A stretch of DNA of 64,000 nucleotides from JAEKNW01 sp963677815 (GCA_963677815.1 OY782499.1:2480001-2544000); one strand, 5' to 3'. Shown: positions 53,661 to 62,763, counted from the stretch's first letter. Made by a program: numbers and translations. Notes: generated from the letters alone by a model not told the origin.

Positions 53661-54593
53661 TTATTCATAATCTAATTTAAGAATTACAGGTCTATGATCT
53701 GAAATAGTAGAATTATAATTACTTATTGAGGTATCTAACTTAATAGTATAACAGGATGAATTTTCTTTTCCAAAGGCTTCAAACAGATTTTGATTAATAA
53801 TTATGTGGTCTAAGTGTGAAGGCCAATTAGGATAGGAGTAGTCATCGGAATTAAGTGACATTTCATAGTCAGCAAACATAAAATCATCATCATCTAGGAA
53901 AGCTGTAAACACGTTTGTTTGAGGAATTTCGTGGGATTGGTCATTAAAGTCACCTAACAAAATTACATTTTCGTCATCATAATTTTCAACAATATATGCA
54001 TGTAATTCATTTAGGGCTTCTAAGCGTCTAACTTCTTGGTCCCATTCATCATTATAGTCAATTTCATTATCTCCCCCTGCCTTCAAGTGGTTATTGATAA
54101 TAACAAAATCTTCATCTCTCCAGGTTATTTCTAAGACAAAGGGTTCTCTTGGAAAGAGGCGACTATCATACTTCAAAATCTCATAGGCACTTTTAACACT
54201 TACCCTGTCTTTATGATATATAAAACCTAGAATTGGATTATAATAAGAATCTTCATCTGTGCTATCATAAATATAGTCTTCTGAGGCAATAGATTCATAA
54301 TCATTAAGATAGGAATCTAGTTGATCAAAAGCATCAGTATTGGCAATTTCTTGAACAGCAATTACATCAGCATTAAGACTAGGAATCAGATATTGAAGTT
54401 CATTTATAGTATTTTCATTTTGGTAAGGGAACTCTTTCAAGTTCCAAGTCATGACAGAAATAATATTTTCATTAAATTCACTATTAATGCTATTATTATT
54501 AATAGGATTATTAGTACCGCAAGACATCAAGACTAAAGTTGCCATTAAGATAATGACAACTTTAGCACTTAAAACAATATTATTTAATTTCAT
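53661..54593 (-). CDS. Endonuclease/exonuclease/phosphatase family lipoprotein
   Basis: 310 residues from the ATG at 54593; a TTG 18 bases upstream is less likely because the lipobox (LVLMSC, about residues 20-25) fits the shorter form. The body is an EEP domain: VMTWNLKEFPY, VIAVQEIANT (catalytic Glu), NNHLKAGGDNE, ILLGDFNDQ and SDHRPVILKLD, all metal or catalytic residues of the DNase I fold. Anchored in the envelope, so it may be an extracytoplasmic nuclease or phosphatase. The start overlaps the transketolase stop by 14 bases. Confidence 0.85.
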   Translation of the reverse strand: MKLNNIVLSAKVVIILMATLVLMSCGTNNPINNNSINSEFNENIISVMTWNLKEFPYQNENTINELQYLIPSLNADVIAVQEIANTDAFDQLDSYLNDYESIASEDYIYDSTDEDSYYNPILGFIYHKDRVSVKSAYEILKYDSRLFPREPFVLEITWRDEDFVIINNHLKAGGDNEIDYNDEWDQEVRRLEALNELHAYIVENYDDENVILLGDFNDQSHEIPQTNVFTAFLDDDDFMFADYEMSLNSDDYSYPNWPSHLDHIIINQNLFEAFGKENSSCYTIKLDTSISNYNSTISDHRPVILKLDYE

Positions 54594-56472
54594 CAAGTAT
54601 TTTTCTCTCAATACTAGCTGGATCTAAGCCACACAAAGCAAACACTTCATTTGAGTTTCCGGAGTACGCATAGTTATCAACACCTAGTTTTATAAGTTTT
54701 GATTGAAGTTGATTTTCCACTAAAGCTTCAGCAATCGAAAGACCTAATCCTGATTTTGTATTATGATCTTCAAGGGTAAAGATTAGTCCTGTTTTACTAG
54801 CTTCTTTTAAGGCTTCGATATCAATTTCCAAAGGTGAAGATATGTTCCAAACTTGAAGATTTATACCATTAGCTTTTAAAGAATCTGCAACCTTCACAGC
54901 AGTATTAGCAAGGGTACCAGTAACAAAGATAGAGCACTTATCTCCATTTCTTAATCTGTCAGCTTTGCCATATTCAAATTTATAATTTTGGTCAAAGAAA
55001 ACTTGCCCATTTTCATCTTTGATAATATCTAATTTAGATCTACCCATAGCAATTACCTTGTTTCCTGCTTTAGTCGCCATATAACGAACAGCTCTATCAG
55101 TTTGATTTGGATCAGCTGGAACAATAACTTCAAAGCCAAAGATATTTCTCATAGCTCCAATATAATCAATACATTGATGGGTTTTTCCATCTTCCCCAAC
55201 ATCTAATCCAACATGAGTAACTACTACATTTAGATTACCTTGATTAATATCAGTTAATCTATGCATATTATAGACTTCATCAATACCAAAGACACCAAAA
55301 TCAGCCCAGAAAGTCTGGAAATTACAAGTAGATAAAGTAGCAGAAACAACAGATGTATTGTGTTCCATTATACCAGATTGGATAAATCTTTCAGGAGCAA
55401 TTTTAGCAAAGTCAGAAGTTTTAACAGAACCAGCTAAGTCACAATCAAAAACAACTAAAGGAGTATTGGAATTCTTGTTAGCATTTTCTAAATCAACTAA
55501 GGCATTTCCCCAAGCAGAGCGATTATCAGTTTTGCTAGTATAAAGTCTGTTTTCCCCTGGTGATAATTCGGGAATAAAGTTATTTACTTGTGGATGTTTT
55601 TCTATTTGGAATGATTTTCTTAAAGTATTTAAATCAGCCATATCATTTTCTAGTTTTAATTCTTGAAGAGCTTCAACTAATTGTTGGTCATTGAGAGGAG
55701 CACCATGGAAACCAGCTTTATTCTCCATAAATGAAACACCCTTACCCATGACAGTGTTAGCTAAAATCATTACAGGAGCTTCATTGTCCCTAGTATCATA
55801 CAATGCATTACTAATATCAGTAAAATCATGACCATCTATTTCCATTACTTCCCAACCATCAGAAAGGAAATTATCTCTAATATCTTGAGGCATCACTTCA
55901 GAAATATCACCTGATATTTGCAATTGGTTATAATCAACAATAACAGTAAGATTGTTCAAGCCGTATTTAACAGCAAAACGTCTAGCTTCACCAATCTGTC
56001 CTTTTTGTTGTTCACCATCACCCATAAAGACGTAAGTATGATTATCAATACCTTTTAGTTTGGATGCTAAAGCAAATCCACAAGCTGCTGATAAACCTTG
56101 ACCGAGATTACCTGTCCCCCATTCTACTCCTGGAACAGTTCTTTCAATATGACCTTCAAAGATTGAACCAGCTAATCTGAATTGAGAGATAGCTTCATCA
56201 ATTTTGAAGAAATTCTTGTAAGCTAAGGCAGAATACACAGCTGGTGAAATATGACCATTACTTACAACAATGAAATCTCTTTCATCACTTTTGTAATTTT
56301 GAGGGTTTATATTAGCTAGTTCATAGACTGCCATTAGTAAGTCAATTGTAGACATTGAGCCACCAGGATGTCCTGATTTAGCTATTGTTGTCATTTTTAA
56401 GATTGAGCCACGTGCCTGGTTACTTGCCTTTTGCAATTTTTCTATTGTTGCGTTGCTAAAAGTGCCTTCCAT
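54580..56472 (-). CDS. tkt: Transketolase
   Basis: 630 residues, full length in one chain. It transfers two-carbon ketol units between sugar phosphates with thiamine diphosphate in the pentose phosphate pathway. GHPGGSMSTIDLLMAVYELA (about 31-50), the ThDP motif GDGEQQKGQ...VDYN (about 150-180), catalytic-region ERFIQSGIMEHNTSVVSAT (about 355) and the pyrimidine domain with TDINQGNLNVVVTHVGLDVG and GKTHQ. AGGAG lies 7 bases before the ATG. Transcribed with the lipoprotein gene downstream. Confidence 0.95.
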   Translation of the reverse strand: MEGTFSNATIEKLQKASNQARGSILKMTTIAKSGHPGGSMSTIDLLMAVYELANINPQNYKSDERDFIVVSNGHISPAVYSALAYKNFFKIDEAISQFRLAGSIFEGHIERTVPGVEWGTGNLGQGLSAACGFALASKLKGIDNHTYVFMGDGEQQKGQIGEARRFAVKYGLNNLTVIVDYNQLQISGDISEVMPQDIRDNFLSDGWEVMEIDGHDFTDISNALYDTRDNEAPVMILANTVMGKGVSFMENKAGFHGAPLNDQQLVEALQELKLENDMADLNTLRKSFQIEKHPQVNNFIPELSPGENRLYTSKTDNRSAWGNALVDLENANKNSNTPLVVFDCDLAGSVKTSDFAKIAPERFIQSGIMEHNTSVVSATLSTCNFQTFWADFGVFGIDEVYNMHRLTDINQGNLNVVVTHVGLDVGEDGKTHQCIDYIGAMRNIFGFEVIVPADPNQTDRAVRYMATKAGNKVIAMGRSKLDIIKDENGQVFFDQNYKFEYGKADRLRNGDKCSIFVTGTLANTAVKVADSLKANGINLQVWNISSPLEIDIEALKEASKTGLIFTLEDHNTKSGLGLSIAEALVENQLQSKLIKLGVDNYAYSGNSNEVFALCGLDPASIERKILDEIK

Positions 56473-56829
56473 AAAGTTCTCCTACTTTATAATATTTTTT
56501 CTTAAACCACGTTGATTTTAACTACATACTTGTCAACACTTAATCTTTCTTAGAAAAGTCATACTAAGAGAAACTGTTTAATAGTCAGTTACTCTTCTTA
56601 CTATAGCCTATCCTTAAAGAAGTCGATATTATTGAACATCTTTAGGTTTTATTATCATTTTACTATAATTGTTTATTGGCAATATTGCCTTTTTGTCAGT
56701 AAGATGTTAGCCTCTTCAGTCGGACGGTCTGTCTTCCATAGCTTTCTACTACGCTTAAGCTATGTAGAATGTATTAGCGAAGGGAAATGTAGATTCTCTC
56801 CGTCAAAAGCCAAGCTTGGAATTTCTTAA
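56473..56829. repeat. Upstream region of tkt, then inverted family S repeat
   Basis: 56473-56705 is AT-rich; TTGTCA-type sequence on the minus strand gives TTGACA at about 56549-56554 but without a good -10. 56708-56815 (CTCTTCAGTCGGACGGTC ... GAAGGGAAATGTAGATTCTC) is the reverse complement of the block at 14390-14490. The apparent reading frame over it is not a gene. Confidence 0.65.
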
Positions 56830-57026
56830 AATCCCAGAGGGATGCAGATCTAATAGGCAGGGTTCGTTAGACCCTGTACTAATTCAATAAATCAAGCAAA
56901 GCCCTAGAGGGGCGACAATATTTCTTTTAGATCGTATATTATCGCCCCTTCGGGGCTTAGTCATGTGGAGGATTATTATACAGGGTCTTCGAACCCTGCC
57001 TATTATATCTCCATCCTTCCAGGATT
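56830..57026. repeat. Inverted-repeat element R (197 bp) with nested hairpins
   Basis: The left arm AATCCCAGAGGGATGCAGAT, then AATAGGCAGGGTTCG, mirrors the right arm CGAACCCTGCCTATT ... CCATCCTTCCAGGATT. Inside each arm are small GC hairpins: GCCCTAGAGGGGC and CGCCCCTTCGGGGC (TTCG tetraloop). Same nested architecture as the element at 60808-61275. It lies at the 3' end of the metallophosphoesterase gene and could act as its terminator. Confidence 0.75.
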
Positions 57027-57074
57027 AAACCAAAATAATACAATAGATCTTTGAAAAATCACTAAATTCTTTTA
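57026..57074. repeat. Degraded half copy of the family P palindrome
   Basis: AACCAAAATAATACAATAGA ... ATCACTAAATTCTTTTAC follows the reverse complement of the right arm of family P with several changes. It runs up to the stop codon of the metallophosphoesterase gene at 57079. Confidence 0.6.
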
Positions 57075-57078
57075 CTAA

Positions 57079-59769
57079 TTATTTAATACTAATGAATTTT
57101 AACATTTCTGTATGATTATCAGCATCAATTTTAACTAAGTATAGACCAGAAGAATGGTCAGCAATTTCATCCCAATTTAATCTATGATTTCCAGAAGATA
57201 GTCTTTGATGATCTAATAATTGAGCTACTTTCTGACCTTTAATATTATAGATATTAACTGATACTTGAGCATTGTTTGTAAGGTCAAAAGAAATTGATGT
57301 TTGGCCTTTCATATTAGAAGTTCTGTAAGGATTTGGATAGACTCTTGCATTGTCTATAATAGTTTTCAGAGCTAGCACATCTGCAGCGTTTGAAGTATTC
57401 ATCACTAGAGAAACTTCAGCTACAGAATTTGCCTGTACTTGGCTTTTTACGTAAACAACTCTCTTATTGTTGAAATAAGCATCTTGAACAATAGTACCAT
57501 TAGTCACATCTACTGGAACATTAAGGTTTGGCATTTGAAACTTAAGCATGATATCAGAGAAATCAATATTATGTAGATTTACTATTTCTGCTCTATTCTC
57601 GGTAACACTTCCATTGTTCGGATAATCATAATTAACCTGCAAATTTTCTCCTGAATAGCCTGCTGTGACAGAAGAAAGTGGTTGCAGTACTCCATTAGAT
57701 ACTTTGATTATTCTATATTTTCTATTTCCATCACAAATAGCTCCAGTAGCTAAATCATATGGGGCTTGGTTAATATTACCATCATCATAATGAATGTGTC
57801 CACTAAGTGCCATATCAGCATTAAGACTGTATAGATTTATCTGATCTGAAAAGTCATAATGATAGAATAAGACTTTAGAGTCTTCACTTGAAGCTAGTTC
57901 AGAATTTAGCCAATTCATTTGATTACTGGTAAAACTTTCATCTCCGAAGATATTTGGTAAAAAGTTATCATAATTTATATATGCTTCAAGTCCAATAAAC
58001 TTAATATTATCATAGGTAAAAGAGTAGTTTTGAGTTCTATAAGGATAAGAGCCATTAGGATTTTCTAAAATATCCCAACCGAAGAAGTTATGCCAATTTG
58101 TTCGTGAATTACCATCCGGCATAGGAGTATCATCCCAACCACCGATATCGTGATTTCCTGTAACTAAATATACAGGAGCTTCTAGTAAGTTTAACATATT
58201 CTTAGCTATGGAATAATATCTAGCATCCAAATAGTCTTCAAGCTCACCTTCATTGACGATATCGCCTGTGAAGAGGACAAATTTAGGATTAAGAATATTA
58301 ATATCTTCTATCACTGTTAAAAAGTCTTCTACTTCTGTCATATCATTAAAATAGTTACTATCATGAGAGAAGAGGTGAGTTGGTAAATGGCTATCAGTAA
58401 TATGAATAAAGTACCAATCATCTTCAGGAGAAGCTTCTATCTTAACTGCATTTTTAACATAATCCACTTCTAAACCAGGAGCTGAAAGAACTAAATCGAA
58501 GAGTTCATAGAAAGCTGTTTGAGGTGTTTCAACTGTTAAAATATGCCAATCTCTTACTGAATCATAGTAAGTTGATTGAATAGTTAATGCAAGAGAATAA
58601 TCTTCATATTCAAGAGAAGCTTCCCAACCACTTGTAGTCACAGGTGCTGAAGCCCATATTTCAAAACTCTCTCCGGGATGAGTAATTTCTGGAATAGATA
58701 TAATTGGTCTTTGAACAGTTGTCAGAATATCTCCCTGCTCTGATGAAGCAATGGATATATTTAGATTACCAAAGTTGAAGGAATCAACCTCCTGCCCATT
58801 CAAAGAGCATTCAAAAGCATAGAAAGATGTATTTCCCATACCAATTGGATTAAAGATTAGATTCAAGAGTGTAGAAGAGGAAAATGATGTTACATCTCCG
58901 CTATAATCAATTGTAATAGTGTTACTTGTTGAAGAGTAATTACAATCAGATAGTATAGCAGAGGAGTAGTTCAAGCCTGTGAAATCAATCATATTATTAT
59001 TATAGGAAAGTTCAATATGAAAAGAATTGATAGTGATATTATCTTGATGAAAAATCTCAAGAGGAATATAAAATTCTTCGTCTTGAGTAACAAAGACATC
59101 ATCAGTTGCTATAGTTATCGGCATATCACCTTGTACTAAATCACTCAAACTTCTTGGATTAAGATAGTAATTCCCATAAGAATAACTTACTACACCTGTA
59201 ATAGAAGCTAACTCACTACCAACTATAGCATCATAGCCGTTATTCATTAAGGAGATTGCACCTGTGCCTACTCGGCAAGTACCAGTGCCATCATTAATCT
59301 TTATATTACCATATTGGTCATAAGATTCAGTAATCTGAGCATTTTGGATTCTTACTAAAACGCCTTCATAAGCTTCGTTAGTATTTAGCTGTCCTGTAGT
59401 GATATTTGTAGCCTGAACCTGGTTGTTACTTGATAAGATAGTAACATTTGAGATATCAGATAATTCAGTAAAGCCCCAGTATTCAGTGACTTCTCCTGTA
59501 ACTGATACTTCATCACCTACATTCAAGGAATAATTATGGTATATATAAATTCCTTTCCAAGCTCCACCCTCAGGCATACTTAAGAAGAATCTATTATTGC
59601 TATAATTATCTGCTGTTACAATTCCTGTTAAGGTAACAGTTTGCCCTTCATAAGGGGATGGGTAGGTTCCATCTTGTCCAGGGTTATCTGTATACTGTAT
59701 ATCATAGATAGTAAGTCCATAAAGGCCTGTACTTAATATCAATAGCATTATTAGTAAATATTTGTACAT
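57079..59769 (-). CDS. Secreted multidomain metallophosphoesterase with T9SS sorting domain
   Basis: 896 residues from the ATG at 59769, with GGAG 8 bases upstream; an in-frame TTG 12 bases earlier overlaps that site and is rejected. Signal peptide (about 1-18), an OB-fold-like domain (about 25-125, GQTVTLTGIVTADNYSNNRF), a cohesin-like domain (about 210-340), then a calcineurin-type phosphoesterase (about 450-700) with HITDSHLPTH, FTGDIVNEGE, VTGNHDIGGWDD and LSGHIHYDDG, which supply the metal ligands. The C-terminal 85 residues have YPNPYR, IYNIKGQKVAQLLD and SSGLYLVKI, the T9SS sorting domain. Extracellular phosphodiester or phosphomonoester hydrolysis is likely; the substrate is unknown. 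Confidence 0.88.
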   Translation of the reverse strand: MYKYLLIMLLILSTGLYGLTIYDIQYTDNPGQDGTYPSPYEGQTVTLTGIVTADNYSNNRFFLSMPEGGAWKGIYIYHNYSLNVGDEVSVTGEVTEYWGFTELSDISNVTILSSNNQVQATNITTGQLNTNEAYEGVLVRIQNAQITESYDQYGNIKINDGTGTCRVGTGAISLMNNGYDAIVGSELASITGVVSYSYGNYYLNPRSLSDLVQGDMPITIATDDVFVTQDEEFYIPLEIFHQDNITINSFHIELSYNNNMIDFTGLNYSSAILSDCNYSSTSNTITIDYSGDVTSFSSSTLLNLIFNPIGMGNTSFYAFECSLNGQEVDSFNFGNLNISIASSEQGDILTTVQRPIISIPEITHPGESFEIWASAPVTTSGWEASLEYEDYSLALTIQSTYYDSVRDWHILTVETPQTAFYELFDLVLSAPGLEVDYVKNAVKIEASPEDDWYFIHITDSHLPTHLFSHDSNYFNDMTEVEDFLTVIEDINILNPKFVLFTGDIVNEGELEDYLDARYYSIAKNMLNLLEAPVYLVTGNHDIGGWDDTPMPDGNSRTNWHNFFGWDILENPNGSYPYRTQNYSFTYDNIKFIGLEAYINYDNFLPNIFGDESFTSNQMNWLNSELASSEDSKVLFYHYDFSDQINLYSLNADMALSGHIHYDDGNINQAPYDLATGAICDGNRKYRIIKVSNGVLQPLSSVTAGYSGENLQVNYDYPNNGSVTENRAEIVNLHNIDFSDIMLKFQMPNLNVPVDVTNGTIVQDAYFNNKRVVYVKSQVQANSVAEVSLVMNTSNAADVLALKTIIDNARVYPNPYRTSNMKGQTSISFDLTNNAQVSVNIYNIKGQKVAQLLDHQRLSSGNHRLNWDEIADHSSGLYLVKIDADNHTEMLKFISIK

Positions 59770-59827
59770 AAAATTCTCCAACTTTTTTTGACAGTTTAAA
59801 ATAAGTTAAGATTTAGTCAATACATGA

Positions 59828-60724
59828 TTAAAATTTCTTCTGATAAGAATGACAGTAAGGTAGTGAACCTTTTTTTTCATAGTAATCTTGATGGTAGTTT
59901 TCTGCAGGATAGAATTCTTCAGCTGCTTGAACCTTTGTTACAACATCATAGCCTTTATTTTTAAGTATGTTAATTAACTTCTCAGCTGTAATTTTTTCTT
60001 CCTCTGAAGAATAAAATATCACAGACCTATATTGCTCACCGATATCAGGTCCTTGCCTATCTAGCTGAGTAGGGTCATGAATTTCGAAGAAATATTTAGC
60101 TAATTGTTCATAAGAGAGTTTGTTAGGATTATAGATAACTTCTGTTGTTTCAATATGACCAGTGTTTCCTCTAACAACTTCATAATAACCTGGATTTTTG
60201 ACATCTCCACCCATAAAACCAACACTTGAAGAAATAACACCCTCTAACTGTTGAAGATAATATTCTACTCCCCAAAAACATCCTCCGGCAAAATAAGCTC
60301 TTGCTTGGCTTTCTTTTTCTTGAAAAGTTAAAGAAACCGAATTTACACAATGGCGGATATTCTTATCTGTAAATCCTTCACCCTCAAAAACATGACCTAA
60401 ATGACCTCCACAGTTGGCACAAACTATTTCTGTTCTGATACCATCTTTATCAGGGATTTCTTTGACTTTTCCTGGAATTGCTTGATCAAAAGAAGGCCAG
60501 CCACAAGAAGAATGGAATTTTGTTGAAGATTCAAAAAGTTCGCTTCCACATTTCTTACAGTGGTAAGTCCCATCTTCGAAGTGGTCAACATACTTACCTG
60601 TAAAGGGGGCCTCTGTTCCTTTTTCTTCTATCACATATTTCTCTAAGTCTGTCAGTTTATTATCTTTACTATACATAATTAATACTCCTATTATCATGAG
60701 TAATATTAAAAGTAACTTTTTCAT
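59828..60724 (-). CDS. msrBA: Methionine sulfoxide reductase B-A fusion, membrane-anchored or exported
   Basis: 298 residues from the ATG at 60724 (GAGGTAAAT just before it; a start 51 bases upstream is not supported). An N-terminal hydrophobic segment (MKKLLLILLMIIGVLIMYSK) is a signal peptide or anchor. MsrB (about 20-140) has the zinc cysteines CKKCG and CANCGGHLGHVF and the catalytic Cys in IRHCVNSVSL. MsrA (about 145-298) has GCFWGVEY with its catalytic Cys and NYHQDYYEKKG. It repairs both R- and S-methionine sulfoxide in exported proteins, probably in the periplasm. The B-A order is the reverse of the A-B order in some pathogens. Confidence 0.93.
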   Translation of the reverse strand: MKKLLLILLMIIGVLIMYSKDNKLTDLEKYVIEEKGTEAPFTGKYVDHFEDGTYHCKKCGSELFESSTKFHSSCGWPSFDQAIPGKVKEIPDKDGIRTEIVCANCGGHLGHVFEGEGFTDKNIRHCVNSVSLTFQEKESQARAYFAGGCFWGVEYYLQQLEGVISSSVGFMGGDVKNPGYYEVVRGNTGHIETTEVIYNPNKLSYEQLAKYFFEIHDPTQLDRQGPDIGEQYRSVIFYSSEEEKITAEKLINILKNKGYDVVTKVQAAEEFYPAENYHQDYYEKKGSLPYCHSYQKKF

Positions 60725-60807
60725 ATTTACCTCACTTTTTAGTGTATAATATATTGTAATAATTATAAATTGCAAGCTTTATCCTGAATTGGTATAGAAT
60801 TTTAGTA

Positions 60808-61275
60808 GGCTCAAGTTCAAGTCTGGTGGAAATTATGTTGCATTATTTTGCACTAGATATTGTATTACAGTAGTTTACGGATTATAAGTTACTATTGATA
60901 GTATTATTTTAACAGTATAAGACATAATCCTGAAAGGATAGGTCTTATATCCCTAAAGGGGATTAATAGTTTAGCCCAGGGTAAAATCCTGAAGGGATTG
61001 CAACCCTGGGTAATGATGTATATAAAAAGCCTAACCCTGTAAGGGTTTAATAAAAACATATATACCAATGATTTAATATTATAATTAGTTACCATTATAT
61101 TAAACCCTTACAGGGTTAGGTCGTAATTTTGGATATTGTTCCTGGGGTGACGATCCTTATAGGATCTTACCCCAGGCTAAATTATTAATCCCTTTCAGGG
61201 ATACTTTGGATAATCACACTAATGATAAAATCTTATATTTTATTAAATTTTTTCCACCAAACTTGAACTTGAGCC
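60808..61275. mobile_element. Non-autonomous transposon-like element Q, 468 bp, 25-bp TIRs, 8-bp TSD
   Basis: The left end (60808-60832, GGCTCAAGTTCAAGT...) and right end (61251-61275) are 25-base inverted repeats with one mismatch. TTTTAGTA flanks both sides (60800-60807 and 61276-61283), a perfect 8-base target duplication. The interior is a second large inverted repeat made of small hairpins (ATCCTGAAAGGAT, ATCCCTAAAGGGGAT, CCCAGGGT...ACCCTGGG, TAACCCTGTAAGGGTTT and mirror copies) and has no transposase. GG-starting ends with 8-base duplications recall ISL3-family elements, which is only a suggestion. Confidence 0.85.
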
Positions 61276-61283
61276 TTTTAGTA

Positions 61284-61415
61284 ATACTTCGCTAAAGCTA
61301 CGTATCACAAGTTAAGAGGGCAGATTCTTTTGGCAAATCCCATTCTTTGAGGGGGATACAGGGGGTGACTCCTTAAAGATGCGGATGTGGTCATCCACAC
61401 TCCCAGTTATAAAGC
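61284..61415. other. Intergenic DNA without a gene between element Q and the 63-bp array
   Basis: Contains a G-run (GGGGGATACAGGGGG) and a short inverted repeat GGATGTGGTCATCCACA. No gene or known element is seen. Confidence 0.4.
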
Positions 61416-61690
61416 TGAAAGGGGAATGTTTACTCTCCCCGGTCTACTCGACCACCCCTCTCAAACGCTCTAAAGAGCTGAAAGGGGATTGTTTACTCTC
61501 CCCGGTCTACTCGCCCCCCCTCTCAAACTCTCTAAAGAGCTGAAAGGGGATTGTTTACTCTCCCCGGTCTACTCGACCACCCCTCTCAAACGCTCTAAAG
61601 AGCTGAAAGGGGAATGTTTACTCTCCCCGGTCTACTCGACCACCCCTCTCAGGCGCTCCAAGGAGCTGAAAGGGGATTGTTTACTCTCCC
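61416..61690. repeat. 63-bp tandem array, family A (4.4 copies)
   Basis: Units begin at 61416, 61479, 61541 (one 62-base unit), 61604 and 61667. Each reads TGAAAGGGGATTGTTTACTC ... CCCCTCTCAAACGCTC with the local variant CTAAAGAGC. Same unit as at 16164-16380, with copies more alike within an array than between arrays. Confidence 0.9.
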
Positions 61691-61760
61691 AATCTACTTA
61701 AGAGTAATGCTTCTTTACTTCTGAAGGCAAGGATGCATTCAGTCCATACCTATTCAATTG

Positions 61761-61818
61761 CTTGATTGTTACTCTCTCTATAAATTCCCAATAATCAATT
61801 GAGAGACTAACAATCAAG
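61761..61818. repeat. Dispersed hairpin repeat, family D copy 4
   Basis: CTTGATTGTTACTCTCTCTA pairs with GAGAGACTAACAATCAAG around AATTCCCAATAAT. It lies 40 bases beyond the stop of the acyltransferase gene, at its 3' end, and could terminate it. Confidence 0.88.
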
Positions 61819-61857
61819 CCAGATTAATCAAGTTTATCTTATAGATAAAAGCTAAAT

Positions 61858-62763
61858 TCAGGAATTCTCTACAAGATTATTCCGCTGTTGCTTTTCAACA
61901 CTTTTCCAGCGTTTATGCACCCAAAACCAGAGATGGGGATAAGCCTCAATCATATCAGCTAAGGATTTATTTAATATAGTCATTACATCATAATCTGTCA
62001 AATTTTCCTGACTTGGATAGAAAATCTTCTCAAATTTAATGATATGTTTTCCTTCTTTTGTCCTTATATGATAAGCAGGCATAATGGGTAGATTAGCCTT
62101 AAGAGCGATTCTAGCAACCCCCATAAAGACAGAGGCATCATGATTCATAAAAGGCATTATTTCCCCAGTTTTACGAGCATCTTGGTCATGAATAAAGAAT
62201 ATCATTCTTTTATCTTTTATAGCTTTTAGAATTCCTCTAAGAGCTCTCTTTTGATAAATAACATCTAAACCATATTTAGCTCTAAAATCAACAAAGTATT
62301 GGTCAAAAAAAGGGTTTCTTTGTTTTTTAGCAATTGCTGAGAGTTTAATTTTCTTATTTAAGAGATAATATCCTAAAATTTCCCAATTTCCGAAATGTCC
62401 GGTTGCGATTAGAACACTTTCTCCTAGTTCGATTGCTTGTTGGAGATTTTCAATACCTTGAATTTCAGTTTCCTCTACTAATTTATCCTTATCTTGCTTA
62501 AATATCTCATAAACCATCAAACCATAATGTTGATACATAGCTTTTGTATTAGCGAGGACTTCTTTATGGGATAATTTAGGTAATGCTCTTTTCATTTGCT
62601 TAATAACCAAATCTTTACGAATACCAATTCGATACCCGATATTGACAGCTAGAAAATTCATTAAGCTCTTGACTGTCTTGTCATTTAGGACCTTAAACAA
62701 CCACAAAAAGAAAGATAAGGCGATTTTTTCCCAAAAGTTTTTTCTTTCCTTACTCTTCTTCAA
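61858..62763 (-). CDS. Lysophospholipid/lipid A acyltransferase, LpxL/HtrB-like
   Basis: 301 residues. A hydrophobic segment near the N terminus and the acyltransferase motif ATGHFGNWEILGYYLLNKK (about 140-158) with His in HFGNWE, then IFFIHDQDARKTG and the C-terminal HLWFWVHKRWKS place it in PF03279. It should add a secondary acyl chain to lipid A or a related lipid at the inner membrane. The start is TTG with GAGG 9 bases upstream, overlapping the glycosyltransferase stop by 14 bases. Confidence 0.88.
   Translation of the reverse strand: MKKSKERKNFWEKIALSFFLWLFKVLNDKTVKSLMNFLAVNIGYRIGIRKDLVIKQMKRALPKLSHKEVLANTKAMYQHYGLMVYEIFKQDKDKLVEETEIQGIENLQQAIELGESVLIATGHFGNWEILGYYLLNKKIKLSAIAKKQRNPFFDQYFVDFRAKYGLDVIYQKRALRGILKAIKDKRMIFFIHDQDARKTGEIMPFMNHDASVFMGVARIALKANLPIMPAYHIRTKEGKHIIKFEKIFYPSQENLTDYDVMTILNKSLADMIEAYPHLWFWVHKRWKSVEKQQRNNLVENS

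Noticed and set aside
60904..61095. Short reading frame inside element Q
   Set aside because: It covers one arm of the nested palindrome; the sequence is explained by hairpins and has no ribosome binding site.
61489..61701. Reading frame over the 63-bp array
   Set aside because: Same artefact as at 16174; one 62-base unit even breaks the period.
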